The notes under the pieces were generated by a model. The model ran no database searches, was not told the DNA's origin, and saw only the letters and a list, made by a program, of their open reading frames with translations. From positions 1-15,256 of the forward strand of contig CAYZJK010000022.1 of assembly GCA_964479125.1 (NCBI GenBank): a stretch of 15,256 bases of DNA, in the 5' to 3' direction. This DNA comes from CAYZJK01 sp964479125 (GTDB lineage Bacteria > Patescibacteriota > Saccharimonadia > Saccharimonadales > Saccharimonadaceae). Positions 6,405 through 13,736 of this stretch are shown one piece after another (the stretch's first letter is position 1; every line of letters starts with the position of its first letter). The position numbers and the translations under genes were made by a program.

Positions 6405-7622
6405 TTAGCCCTCTTTATTTTCGCGAGACTTTTTACGACGCCTTAGGAAGGCTGGCATATCAGACTCTTCTTCGTCTTCAATACCGTTATCTTGCCAGAT
6501 ATCAGCTGTCTCTTCAGAAGCAAAGTGCTCACTCGGAGAAGTCTGGTCTAGATTCATATCGACATCTTCAACGTTAACATCTTCAGGCGTATGTGTTTCA
6601 ACCTGAGGAGCAGTTGGCTCACTATAAGCTGATTCCTGAAGTGACGATACCTGGTTTTCGAAGTGATAACTATCAAAACCTGTTGCAATAACAGTAATAA
6701 TTAACTCATCATCTAAATCAGGCTTAAGTGTCGCACCGAAGATAATGTTTGCATCTGGGGAAACTGCACTAGTAATGATTTCGGCAGCTTCTTGGATTTC
6801 AGACATACTCATGTCATATCCACCAGTTACGTTGAATAGAACACCCTTAGCGCCCTCAATAGACACTTCAATTAACGGAGATTCAATCGCCTGCTGAGCG
6901 GCTAGAGCGGCTCGCTCCTCACCACTAGCTCGGCCAATACCCATTAATGCAGAACCGGCGTTACTCATAACAGCCTTTACGTCAGCAAAGTCGAGGTTAA
7001 TTAAACCGTGCTCGGTAATAAGCTCAGAAATACCCTGCACACCCTGCCTTAATACATCGTCAGCAATCTTAAAGGTTTCAAGTAGTGGGGTTCGCCTATC
7101 AATTGTCTGTAGCAAGCGATCGTTGGGGATAGTAATAAGAGTGTCCACCTGGCGACCAAGATGAGCTATTGCCCACTCAGCGTTGCGGCGACGCTTCTCA
7201 CCTTCGAAGCTAAAAGGCCGTGTCGCTACACCAACTACCAAAATACCTAACTCCCGAGCTACTTCTGCTACCACATGACCAGCACCTGAACCAGTACCAC
7301 CACCGGCACCAATAGTTACGAACACCATATCAGCGCCCTGTAAGGCGTCCCTAATTTCATCACGAGATTCACCTGCGGCTGACTCACCCACTGTTGGATC
7401 AGCACCAGCACCTAAGCCACCGGTAGTATCTTTACCGAGGTGGATCTTAATATCAGCTTTAGAGTTGTGAAGAGCTTGCGCATCGGTGTTCATAGCAATA
7501 AATTGCACACCACTAAGGCCCGCTTCTTTCATGCGGTTAACGGCCGATCCTCCGGCACCACCAACACCTACAACTTTGATGTTTGCAAATGTCTGTATAT
7601 CACTTGGTTTGATTTCGGCCAT
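6405..7622 (-). CDS. ftsZ: Cell division GTPase FtsZ
   Basis: Tubulin homologue that polymerises into the Z ring at midcell. The 405-residue protein has the GTP-binding signature GAGGGTGSG (105-113), the synergy-loop residues NLDFADV (209-215, with D211 and D214 completing GTP hydrolysis in the next subunit), an acidic variable linker (about 335-385), and a classical C-terminal peptide DMPAFLRRRKK (388-398), which binds FtsA and other partners. The ATG at 7622 has an SD (GGGAG, 7633-7637, spacing 10). It follows ftsA after 65 bp and has its own candidate promoter, so it may be expressed at a higher level than ftsA. Confidence 0.98.
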   Translation of the reverse strand: MAEIKPSDIQTFANIKVVGVGGAGGSAVNRMKEAGLSGVQFIAMNTDAQALHNSKADIKIHLGKDTTGGLGAGADPTVGESAAGESRDEIRDALQGADMVFVTIGAGGGTGSGAGHVVAEVARELGILVVGVATRPFSFEGEKRRRNAEWAIAHLGRQVDTLITIPNDRLLQTIDRRTPLLETFKIADDVLRQGVQGISELITEHGLINLDFADVKAVMSNAGSALMGIGRASGEERAALAAQQAIESPLIEVSIEGAKGVLFNVTGGYDMSMSEIQEAAEIITSAVSPDANIIFGATLKPDLDDELIITVIATGFDSYHFENQVSSLQESAYSEPTAPQVETHTPEDVNVEDVDMNLDQTSPSEHFASEETADIWQDNGIEDEEESDMPAFLRRRKKSRENKEG

Positions 7623-7657
7623 ACAAAGCTTTCTCCCACTCTTTCTAATTCTTATTT

Positions 7658-7686
7658 AGTATAACAATCTAATAAAATAGCCGCAA
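7658..7686 (-). promoter_or_regulatory. Candidate internal promoter of ftsZ
   Basis: On the minus strand TTGCGG (7681-7686), a 17-bp spacer and TATACT (7658-7663) lie in the ftsA-ftsZ gap. Start of transcription near 7651 would give a leader of roughly 29 nt carrying the GGGAG ribosome-binding site at 7633-7637. The -35 matches three core bases (TTG) only. Confidence 0.5.
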
Positions 7687-7687
7687 G

Positions 7688-8917
7688 CTAAGCGCTAAAC
7701 TTATTGAAAAACCGCTTAAGCGCACCCATTGACTCTGCAGCGCGGTCTCTTACATCTGCACCTGAGCGACCCTCACTACTCACTGATGCGGCGTCCTCTA
7801 GAACTAGGCCTAGAACTGTCGCAAATGCTGGATCATCAACTTGCTCAGTTACTCCACCAAATCCCTTAACTGTACTGCGCTTAACAGCTAAGTCCAACTG
7901 CTTACGCGCATAGTCCTCTAGTCCATCAAGCTTAGAAGCTCCACCTACCATAATCACCCCGTTAGGTAGTCGCCCCTTGGAGCCTGATTTTTTAAATAAT
8001 TTATCTACTTGTTCAAAAATTTCTTCAAGACGAGCTTCTACAATTTCTTCGATGTCAGCCATTGAAAATTCAAACTCTTGCTCTTCATGTTTGAATGCCA
8101 CTTGCTTATCTTCGCCGGTAAATTTAGCGCTAGCGAACTCGCGCTTAACAGCTTCAGCCACCTCTGGATCAACCTTAAGGCCGATGGCAAGGTCATTAGT
8201 TACCTGCATACCACCTAGCGGAACTACGCCGACATACTGAAGGTCCCCCTCTTCATATACCGCTACACTAGTAGTAGCACCACCGAAGTCGATAACCGCT
8301 ACGCCATTTTCAAGCTGCTGCTCAGTTAAGATAGCACGTCCAGCTGCTACAACACTCGGAGTAACCTTACTTAGTCCGATTTGAATCATTTCAGCAACGC
8401 GCTGGGTATTTGCATAGTGTGGAGTCAGAGCGGACACAACATTTGCAGATAACTCTAGTCTTGTTCCAGTCATACCTAGCGGATCTTTAATGCCATCTTG
8501 CCCGTCCAAGCTATAGTTATGAGGAATCATATCTAGAACCTGCCGATTAGCTGGCACCTTACCCATAGTCGCAACTCCCTCAAGTCGACTAATGTCATCA
8601 TGAGATACTTCGACGTCCGCACCAACAGCTATCATTCCATCAACGGTCGTACTTAAGATATGTGAACCATTAATACTAAAAGCCACTCGCTCAGTACGAT
8701 GTCCACTCATTTGCTCAGCTCGAGCTAAAGCGTCATCAACTGCACGAGTCACTTTATTAAGATCGGCGATAATACCTCGACGCATACCTGAGTTAGGCAC
8801 TTCAGAAACTCCGACAATAGAGATATCAACTCCTGTATCTTCTAAGCGGCCAATAACACAACGTACTGTAGTCGTGCCAATATCTAACCCTACAGCGTAT
8901 CGAGATTTATCTTGCAT
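7688..8917 (-). CDS. ftsA: Cell division protein FtsA
   Basis: Actin-like ATPase that anchors FtsZ to the membrane. The 409-residue protein has phosphate-1 motif YAVGLDIGTTTVRCVIG (8-24), the FtsA-specific 1C region, the phosphate-2 motif VAVIDFGGATTSVAVYE, and the adenosine motif VIMVGGASKLDGLEDYAR. The C-terminal amphipathic helix GALKRFFNKFSA is a membrane-targeting sequence. The ATG at 8917 is preceded 7 nt upstream by a TATAAT box and by no SD, which suggests a leaderless transcript. It starts the ftsA-ftsZ-nrdR-thioredoxin-like-VKOR cluster, 48 bp after map. Confidence 0.96.
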   Translation of the reverse strand: MQDKSRYAVGLDIGTTTVRCVIGRLEDTGVDISIVGVSEVPNSGMRRGIIADLNKVTRAVDDALARAEQMSGHRTERVAFSINGSHILSTTVDGMIAVGADVEVSHDDISRLEGVATMGKVPANRQVLDMIPHNYSLDGQDGIKDPLGMTGTRLELSANVVSALTPHYANTQRVAEMIQIGLSKVTPSVVAAGRAILTEQQLENGVAVIDFGGATTSVAVYEEGDLQYVGVVPLGGMQVTNDLAIGLKVDPEVAEAVKREFASAKFTGEDKQVAFKHEEQEFEFSMADIEEIVEARLEEIFEQVDKLFKKSGSKGRLPNGVIMVGGASKLDGLEDYARKQLDLAVKRSTVKGFGGVTEQVDDPAFATVLGLVLEDAASVSSEGRSGADVRDRAAESMGALKRFFNKFSA

Positions 8918-8924
8918 ATGCTTA

Positions 8925-8954
8925 ATTATATCAGTAGTCGTGAAAAATATGCAA
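8925..8954 (-). promoter_or_regulatory. Promoter of ftsA, leaderless arrangement
   Basis: On the minus strand TTGCAT (8949-8954), an 18-bp spacer and a perfect TATAAT (8925-8930) precede the ftsA ATG (8917) by only 7 nt. Transcription should begin at or within a base or two of the A of ATG. No Shine-Dalgarno sequence could fit. Confidence 0.65.
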
Positions 8955-8959
8955 CATAA

Positions 8960-8977
8960 GCACTACTACTCTAGTGC
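8960..8977 (-). terminator. Hairpin over the map stop codon, weak terminator candidate
   Basis: On the minus strand GCACTA-GAGTAG-TAGTGC forms a perfect 6-bp stem that spans the map stop codon. It is followed by TTATGTTGCATATTTTT, which is T-rich but not a direct T-run. It could end the rpsU-map unit partially before the ftsA promoter. Confidence 0.3.
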
Positions 8978-9739
8978 GGTAAGAATTTCTGCACCATCTT
9001 TTGTAATTAGAACAGTATGTTCAAAGTGAGCAGCCAGGCTTGAGTCCTGAGTGTAGATCGTCCATCCATCAGATTGATCAATAAAAACCGACTCCCCACC
9101 AAGTGTAGCCATAGGCTCAATTGCGATCGTATCGCCCTCTCGAAGAGTTACACCATTACCTCTAATTTTAAAGTTTGGTACGTCTGGTGGCATATGCATC
9201 TCAAGACCCACACCGTGACCAACCAGGTCTCGGATAATCCCAAGCTTACCCTTACTTAGGACAGCTTCAATCGCTGCTCCAATTTCAGCAGTTGTTGTAC
9301 CATCACCATGAATTGCATCGATTCCAGCATACAAACTACGCTCAGTCGTGTTAATTAGATGCTTTTTTGCACCACGTGGCTTTTCATCTACCACCATAGT
9401 AAAGGCACTGTCAGTCTTCATACCTTTATAGGTAATGACTAAGTCAAAACTAACCACGTCAGCCGGCTGAAGAATATAGTCAGTCGGAACACCATGAACT
9501 AGCGCATCATTGACGCTAATACAGATTACGCCCGGGAAGTTTGGCACTGGCTCAAGGTATGTAGGGGTAGCACCCTTTTCAAGAATCAGTTTGTGAGCGT
9601 AATCATTTATTTCTTTTAAAGTTAAGCCAGACTTAACAAAGCCACGCAACTCCTGGTAGACCTCAGCTAGCTTACGACCACCGTCGCGCATAGCCTGAAT
9701 CTGCTCAGGTGTCTTAATGCCTGTTATTGGTCTAGGCAC
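8966..9739 (-). CDS. map: Methionine aminopeptidase, type I
   Basis: Removes the initiator methionine from nascent proteins with a two-metal active site. All expected residues are present in the 257-residue protein: H82 (LVHGVP), metal ligands D99 (SFDLV), D110 (KTDSAF), H175 (GHGVGLE), E208 (IAIEPM) and E240 (HFEHT), plus H182 (EMHMPP). There is no N-terminal zinc-finger extension. The start is a GTG at 9739 that overlaps the end of adk by 16 bp; no ATG lies near the expected N-terminus (ITGIKTPEQIQAMRDGG), so coupled GTG initiation is the best choice. The adk-map pair is a classical neighbour arrangement, seen next to secY in many bacteria, but here it follows rpsU-yqeY. Confidence 0.95.
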   Translation of the reverse strand: MPRPITGIKTPEQIQAMRDGGRKLAEVYQELRGFVKSGLTLKEINDYAHKLILEKGATPTYLEPVPNFPGVICISVNDALVHGVPTDYILQPADVVSFDLVITYKGMKTDSAFTMVVDEKPRGAKKHLINTTERSLYAGIDAIHGDGTTTAEIGAAIEAVLSKGKLGIIRDLVGHGVGLEMHMPPDVPNFKIRGNGVTLREGDTIAIEPMATLGGESVFIDQSDGWTIYTQDSSLAAHFEHTVLITKDGAEILTALE

Positions 9740-10278
9740 GCAAGAGCTACCTCAGAGTAAATTTTGTCGTGCACTTCACCAGCTGTACCTGTTCCGTCAA
9801 TGTGTACAATCTTAATACCATCATCAGCAAAAATTCCAAGCACTGGGTACATCTTCTGGCGATAAATACTCATTCGCCTTGCAATAGTTTCAGGCGTATC
9901 TTCCATTCGCTTACGCTTAGCAAGTCGATCCATAATCTCAGACTCAGGTACCTCAAGAACTACTACTAGATCAATCTCCTGGTGGGACTTCTCCATGTAT
10001 GCAGACATCCACTCAGCCTGCGCTTTTGTACGAGGGAAGCCATCGACAATAATATTGCCGTATTTCTTCTCCACAGCGTCATCAATTGCAGCACTAAACA
10101 CGTCGTAAGTAAGCTCATCGCCTACTAGCTCACCACTTTTTAGCACCTTAATAACTTCAGGATCTTTACTTTCACGTAACATCTCACCTGTTGATAGCCA
10201 CTTCCAGTCCTGCCTTACCGCAAGCATCTTACCCTGCACACTCTTACCTGCCCCAGTAGGACCAAATAGTAAAATCAT
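9724..10278 (-). CDS. adk: Adenylate kinase, short-LID form
   Basis: Catalyses ATP + AMP = 2 ADP. The 184-residue protein carries the P-loop as GPTGAGKSVQGK (6-17), a variant of the usual GxPGxGKGTQ. It also has the AMP-binding LSTGEMLR, the DGFPRTKAQAEW motif, and a short LID region RLAKRKRMEDTPETIARRMSIYR without the 30-residue zinc-binding insertion. The family normally has glycine and threonine after the P-loop lysine (GKGT); here they are S and V. A looser UMP/CMP kinase assignment is possible, but DGFPRT and the LID favour adenylate kinase. The ATG at 10278 lies 26 nt after yqeY; a GGAAGG with a rather long 12-nt spacing is the only SD. Confidence 0.88.
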   Translation of the reverse strand: MILLFGPTGAGKSVQGKMLAVRQDWKWLSTGEMLRESKDPEVIKVLKSGELVGDELTYDVFSAAIDDAVEKKYGNIIVDGFPRTKAQAEWMSAYMEKSHQEIDLVVVLEVPESEIMDRLAKRKRMEDTPETIARRMSIYRQKMYPVLGIFADDGIKIVHIDGTGTAGEVHDKIYSEVALACLDQ

Positions 10279-10304
10279 CTAAATCTACAACCTTCCCTTT
10301 TGTA

Positions 10305-10763
10305 CTATTTACTTAATTGCTCTTTAACTACTTGAGCTAATAGCGCACCATCAACTTGTGCACCATACTGTTTTTTAACATTACCAATCACACGACCCAT
10401 ACTCTTTGGGCTTACTTCGATCGATTCACTTTCAATAAAATCTTGAACCACCTTCTTAATCTCAGACTCAGACAGTTGTTCAGGCATATATCTAACTAGT
10501 ACGCCTAACTCTTTTTGCTCGGCTTCCGCTAGGTCACTTCGTTCATTTTGGTTAAAAAGAGTAATGCTCTCCTGTCGTCGCTTAATTTCTTTTGCGACCA
10601 CCTTAAGAACATCTTCGTCAGCTAGCCCAGCTTCACGCTGACCTGCATTAACTTCTTCATTAAGAATACTAGCCCGGAGGTCTCTTAAAACACCCCCCTC
10701 AAAACGATTACCGCTCAATAGAGCGGTTTTCATATCGTTAGCGATCTGCTCCTTTAGAGACAT
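10305..10763 (-). CDS. yqeY: GatB/YqeY domain protein
   Basis: A 152-residue all-helical protein of the YqeY family, related to the C-terminal tRNA-binding domain of GatB. Family hallmarks are the N-terminal MSLKEQIANDMKTALLSGN, LRDLRASILNEEV (27-39), the central EIKRRQESITLFNQNERSDLAEAEQKEL (57-84), the turn LVRYMPEQLSESEI, and the terminal MGRVIGNVKKQYGAQVDGALLAQVVKEQL. The biochemical role of YqeY is not firmly known; a link to tRNA or amidotransferase function is inferred from homology. It starts 3 nt after the rpsU stop; AGGAG inside rpsU at 11-nt spacing may help. rpsU-yqeY is a widely conserved pair. Confidence 0.95.
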   Translation of the reverse strand: MSLKEQIANDMKTALLSGNRFEGGVLRDLRASILNEEVNAGQREAGLADEDVLKVVAKEIKRRQESITLFNQNERSDLAEAEQKELGVLVRYMPEQLSESEIKKVVQDFIESESIEVSPKSMGRVIGNVKKQYGAQVDGALLAQVVKEQLSK

Positions 10764-10766
10764 GCT

Positions 10767-10982
10767 CTATCGGACTCCTAATCGCATCTTATGCATCTTG
10801 TCAGCTTTTCGCTCTTTGCGAATAATAGCCTTCTGTCGGCGCTCAGCCTTGCTAATAGGCTTCGAGAATCGCATAGAACCCTTAGCTTCCGCAAGAACTC
10901 CACTTTGTAGCACCCTGCGGTTGAAGCGACGGATAATATTCTCGTTCGCTTCCTTCTGATCTTTACGTGTTACTTGTACCAT
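10767..10982 (-). CDS. rpsU: 30S ribosomal protein S21
   Basis: Small basic ribosomal protein of the 30S platform near the anti-Shine-Dalgarno end of 16S rRNA. The family signature VQVTRKDQKEANENIIRRFNR and the basic C-terminal KAERRQKAIIRKERKADKMHKMR are clear. The ATG at 10982 gives 71 residues, the usual length; the frame is open to 11018, but the extra residues do not match the family. A promoter with -10 TACAAT lies just upstream, so rpsU begins the rpsU-yqeY-adk-map unit after recJ. There is no good SD. Confidence 0.96.
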   Translation of the reverse strand: MVQVTRKDQKEANENIIRRFNRRVLQSGVLAEAKGSMRFSKPISKAERRQKAIIRKERKADKMHKMRLGVR

Positions 10983-10991
10983 ATCAAGGTT

Positions 10992-11020
10992 ATTGTAACA
11001 GGTTATATCTGTATACACAA
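10992..11020 (-). promoter_or_regulatory. Candidate rpsU promoter
   Basis: On the minus strand TTGTGT (11015-11020), a 17-bp spacer and TACAAT (10992-10997) lie between recJ and rpsU. The ATG follows the -10 by 9 nt, so the mRNA leader would be only about 2-3 nt. No SD is seen, in agreement with near-leaderless start. Confidence 0.5.
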
Positions 11021-11034
11021 GAGAATATAGGTAG

Positions 11035-12666
11035 CTAAACAGGCCTGGCGTGGATATACCTACCCTCTACAGTTCGCCTAGAACGCCACTCGTTAACTAG
11101 TGGCCTAAAGTAGAGATATATAAAATCACCAACATCAAAAGTCAGACTATCAGCAATATTAAAACCAACCACACTAAAACTATGTCCGAAATTATCAGCT
11201 ACTGAGATTCGAGCATGTTTTGCATCCGACCCCATTAGCTTAATAGCCACCACTTTCACCTGACTTATCTTTAAGACCGGCTCAGGGTTGCCCGCACCAC
11301 ATGGCTCAAGGGCATCAAGCGCAGTAACAGACTCGTCTGTTAACCGACCGAAAGTATCAAGCTCAATATCTATCTGTGGTTCAATTACACCCAAGTCTGG
11401 CGACATACCTGTCTGCGCAAAGTAGGCATTCACACCCAAACGAAAGTCCTCTACCTTACCTGCCTCCAAGGTGACGCCAGCCGCAGCCTTATGTCCACCA
11501 CCCTTTATAATCACATCACTACAGTGCTTAATTGCATCGGCAACACTAAAATCAGCATAACCTCTAGCTGAACCCTTAGCTAAATCATCTTCTATTGCTA
11601 ACACGTAAGTCGGTTTATTATATTTCTCAACCAACTTGGAGGCTACGATACCAACAATACCTGAATTCCAGCCCTCACCTGCCACTACTAAAACTGGGTC
11701 TGCTTCATACTTTTCTGCAATCAGGCAAGCCTCTTCATATATTTGCTCTTGAGCTCGTTTACGCTCAGAGTTAATTAAATCTAAAGTCTCCACCTTTAAT
11801 CTGGCTGCGTTCGAGTCAGCTTCTATTACAGCCTGCAAAGCTAGATCAGCCGTCTTCATTCGTCCTGCTGCATTTAAGCGAGGACCTAATCTAAAACCTA
11901 GAGCTTGAGTGTCCACCTTCTCACCCCAAAGATCAGTTTTCTTCATTAGTTCCTTGAGTCCAGCACGCCTACCCTTCGACAGCACCTTCATTCCCCAAAA
12001 GACATACGCTCGATTCTCATCAGTCAGCGGAACAATATCGCAAACCGTACCTAGTGCCACTAAATCCAATAGCCACTTCTCGTGACCTAGCGGTAGACCT
12101 GGTAACTTTTGCTGCAAAGCTTGAACAAGCTTAAAAGCTACTCCGACCCCAGCCAATGACGTGAATGGGTAGCGATTAGTTTCATACCTTGGATTAACTG
12201 CGGCAACTGCATTCGGTGGAACGTCACCCACATTATGGTGGTCGGTTACAATCGTATCGATACCTAGCTCGTTCGCTAAGTCTATCTCCCCAAAACAAAG
12301 ACTACCATTGTCGACTGTCACGATAAGATTACAACCCTCTTGATGCAACCTTCGGACAACATCCTTATGCATGCCGTACCCTTCCGTAAAGCGGTTAGGT
12401 AAATGATATGAAACATTCTTAAATCCAAAACTATTGAATGCATCTAATAAAACAGCCGTGGCAGTAATACCGTCAACGTCGTAATCACCATATATGACAA
12501 CCTTCTCTTGTTTTTCTCTAGCTGCAATTAGCCGGTCAACCGCCTTACTCATATCAGGCAGAAGGAAAGAATCATGTTTTGCGGCATCGTAATCCGGGTT
12601 TAGAAATCGCTCAACCTCTTCACCCTCAATACCCCTAGCTTTGAGTATCTCCTCTAACAGTGACAC
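11035..12666 (-). CDS. recJ: Single-stranded-DNA-specific 5'-3' exonuclease RecJ
   Basis: DHH-superfamily nuclease for recombination, mismatch and base-excision repair. The 543-residue protein has motif I IYGDYDVDGITA (58-69), VDNG (118-121), the name-giving DHH (142-144, in IVTDHHN), VALGTVCDIVPL (203-214), RLGPRLNAAGRM (259-270), and the DHHA1 motif GGGHKAAAG (389-397). An OB-like C-terminal region follows. The start is a GTG at 12666 that directly follows the TAA of the winged-helix gene (TAAGTG), so translation is probably coupled. The first residues (SLLEEILKARGIEGEEVERFLNP) match the usual beginning of RecJ. It is somewhat shorter than E. coli RecJ (577) but contains all catalytic motifs. 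Confidence 0.96.
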   Translation of the reverse strand: MSLLEEILKARGIEGEEVERFLNPDYDAAKHDSFLLPDMSKAVDRLIAAREKQEKVVIYGDYDVDGITATAVLLDAFNSFGFKNVSYHLPNRFTEGYGMHKDVVRRLHQEGCNLIVTVDNGSLCFGEIDLANELGIDTIVTDHHNVGDVPPNAVAAVNPRYETNRYPFTSLAGVGVAFKLVQALQQKLPGLPLGHEKWLLDLVALGTVCDIVPLTDENRAYVFWGMKVLSKGRRAGLKELMKKTDLWGEKVDTQALGFRLGPRLNAAGRMKTADLALQAVIEADSNAARLKVETLDLINSERKRAQEQIYEEACLIAEKYEADPVLVVAGEGWNSGIVGIVASKLVEKYNKPTYVLAIEDDLAKGSARGYADFSVADAIKHCSDVIIKGGGHKAAAGVTLEAGKVEDFRLGVNAYFAQTGMSPDLGVIEPQIDIELDTFGRLTDESVTALDALEPCGAGNPEPVLKISQVKVVAIKLMGSDAKHARISVADNFGHSFSVVGFNIADSLTFDVGDFIYLYFRPLVNEWRSRRTVEGRYIHARPV

Positions 12667-12966
12667 TTAGATACCTGTACTTGGTCGCTTTGGTCGAGAT
12701 GAATGTTGCTGAGACTTGATGACAATTCCCTGTAGCTCTTTAAAAATTGGGAACTGCTTATTAGTGTGATAGACCTTAGTGTTACCTTGCCGCTCACTTA
12801 ATAGAAAGCCAACACGTTCAAGTTTTTTAAGCTCACGCTGAATATTTCCTGGGTCTTCTTTTATTAGCTTAGCTAGGCCGCGTACGTGCGTCTTAAAGTC
12901 TGGGTACTTTGCGTACACTACTACAATTTTCCTGCGCACCCTTGAAGTGATAAAAACGTCTAACAT
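12667..12966 (-). CDS. Winged-helix DNA-binding regulator
   Basis: A 99-residue protein with a winged helix-turn-helix of the ArsR/MarR-like kind: helix LDVFITSRVRRKIVVVYAKYPD (2-23), the HTH HVRGLAKLIKEDPGNIQRELKKLERVGF (27-54), the wing LLSERQGNTKVYHTNK (55-70), then PIFKELQGIVIKSQ and a disordered basic tail. It lacks ArsR metal-binding cysteines and has no effector domain, so it may sense nothing itself or act by dimer or partner. It abuts recJ with no spacer. A 14-bp inverted repeat overlaps its own promoter, which suggests autoregulation (inference). Closest recognisable family: small stand-alone wHTH proteins common in CPR genomes; target unknown. Confidence 0.8.
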   Translation of the reverse strand: MLDVFITSRVRRKIVVVYAKYPDFKTHVRGLAKLIKEDPGNIQRELKKLERVGFLLSERQGNTKVYHTNKQFPIFKELQGIVIKSQQHSSRPKRPSTGI

Positions 12967-12994
12967 CTAGAAATGTAACCTACCTTTTCATTAC

Positions 12995-13024
12995 ATAATA
13001 GCACAACGGACCCCTCTATCTCAA
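12995..13024 (-). promoter_or_regulatory. Promoter of the winged-helix-recJ pair
   Basis: On the minus strand TTGAGA (13019-13024), an 18-bp spacer and TATTAT (12995-13000), each one base off consensus. Transcription would start near 12988, giving a leader of about 22 nt with a GGTAGG purine stretch before the ATG at 12966. Confidence 0.6.
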
Positions 13025-13029
13025 GATAG
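13016..13029. repeat. Inverted repeat CTATCT-CA-AGATAG over the -35, possible operator
   Basis: Perfect 6-bp arms with a 2-bp centre lie across the -35 of the winged-helix-recJ promoter. Size and position are right for a dimeric winged-helix repressor site. It lacks a T-run, so I do not call it a terminator. Confidence 0.4.
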
Positions 13030-13050
13030 GAATAGTGGTATTCGGTGCTT

Positions 13051-13707
13051 TTACTGCCAATTTAGAACGATACGATTAAGCTTTTCTACAGTGTCTTCTC
13101 GTGATGGAATGTCGTTAATATCGTAGTAGTGATTAACTCCCATGAAGTTAGCTTTTACATCTAAAATATGTAGTTCATCTGCCTTAATGTGCAGATAGTC
13201 GACTGCCTCAATACTAGCTGTCGGTGTAGCAATAATAACCTTTTGCACTCTAACTGGCTTAAGGAAGTCTAGAGCCACATCCACTGAAGCAGCGTCAGCA
13301 AAACCATCGGACACTAAAATAATATTTCGCCCCTTAAGCATTTCTCGATTCAACAGACCACCGTCACCTAGGAGTCGATTAAGTCGCCCCATCGCTTCAC
13401 GCTTCTTCTCTTCGAAGTAGCCAAAATACTCCATCCTAAAGCCTTCCAATTGGCCCGCTGAAAGCATACCGTTATAGGTAAACTGTCCAGACTGACTGAG
13501 ACCGCCAAGGGCAATACTCTCACCTGGGACCTCAATACTTTCAACTAACATCATCGTCATTACACAGTGTAGTGAGGTAGCTATATGCTCACCAACTAAA
13601 ACAGCCCCTTCGCTCAAAGCAATGACCGCACAGTCTTCATACCGATAAGTGTCATAAAGTCTTTCGGCAAGCTTAATCCCAGCCTCGTGACGATCTTTAA
13701 AATACAT
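13051..13707 (-). CDS. Phosphoribosyltransferase-like protein with lost PRPP loop
   Basis: The 218-residue protein begins FKDRHEAGIKLAERL, typical of a family of predicted phosphoribosyltransferases (Rv0571c-like). It keeps that family's layout: AVIALSEGAVLVGEHIA (27-43), SIALGGLSQSG (64-74), and a long helix (about 87-113). Strand-loop IILVSDGFADAAS (129-141) is followed by VQKVIIATPTAS. The family's PRPP-binding loop reads VDDGxATGAT; here the first acidic residue is S133 and ATGAT has become ADAAS, and the PRGG of the earlier loop has become SEGA. It therefore probably does not bind PRPP in the normal way. The ATG at 13707 lies 29 bp from the divergent priA start; no SD is visible and a -10-like box lies 6 nt upstream. 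Function unknown. Confidence 0.7.
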   Translation of the reverse strand: MYFKDRHEAGIKLAERLYDTYRYEDCAVIALSEGAVLVGEHIATSLHCVMTMMLVESIEVPGESIALGGLSQSGQFTYNGMLSAGQLEGFRMEYFGYFEEKKREAMGRLNRLLGDGGLLNREMLKGRNIILVSDGFADAASVDVALDFLKPVRVQKVIIATPTASIEAVDYLHIKADELHILDVKANFMGVNHYYDINDIPSREDTVEKLNRIVLNWQ

Positions 13708-13713
13708 ATGCTT

Positions 13714-13729
13714 ATTCTATCAGTATAAT
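13714..13729. promoter_or_regulatory. Divergent promoter region priA / PRTase-like gene
   Basis: Plus strand: TATAAT (13724-13729) lies 7 nt before the priA ATG. Minus strand: TATACT (13722-13727) overlaps it, and TAGAAT (13714-13719) lies 6 nt before the PRTase ATG. Only 29 bp separate the two start codons, so both promoters share DNA. No convincing -35 is seen for either direction. Confidence 0.55.
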
Positions 13730-13736
13730 AGTATTA

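Noticed and set aside
7977..8240. Serine-rich plus-strand open frame opposite ftsA
   Set aside because: Antisense shadow of the conserved ftsA reading, with no start signal or domain.
10983..11018. Twelve-residue extension of S21 to an upstream start
   Set aside because: The family starts at MVQVTRKD, and the extension covers the promoter region of rpsU.
13016..13029. Intrinsic terminator after the PRTase-like gene
   Set aside because: The hairpin has a 2-base centre and no T-run on either strand; an operator is more plausible.
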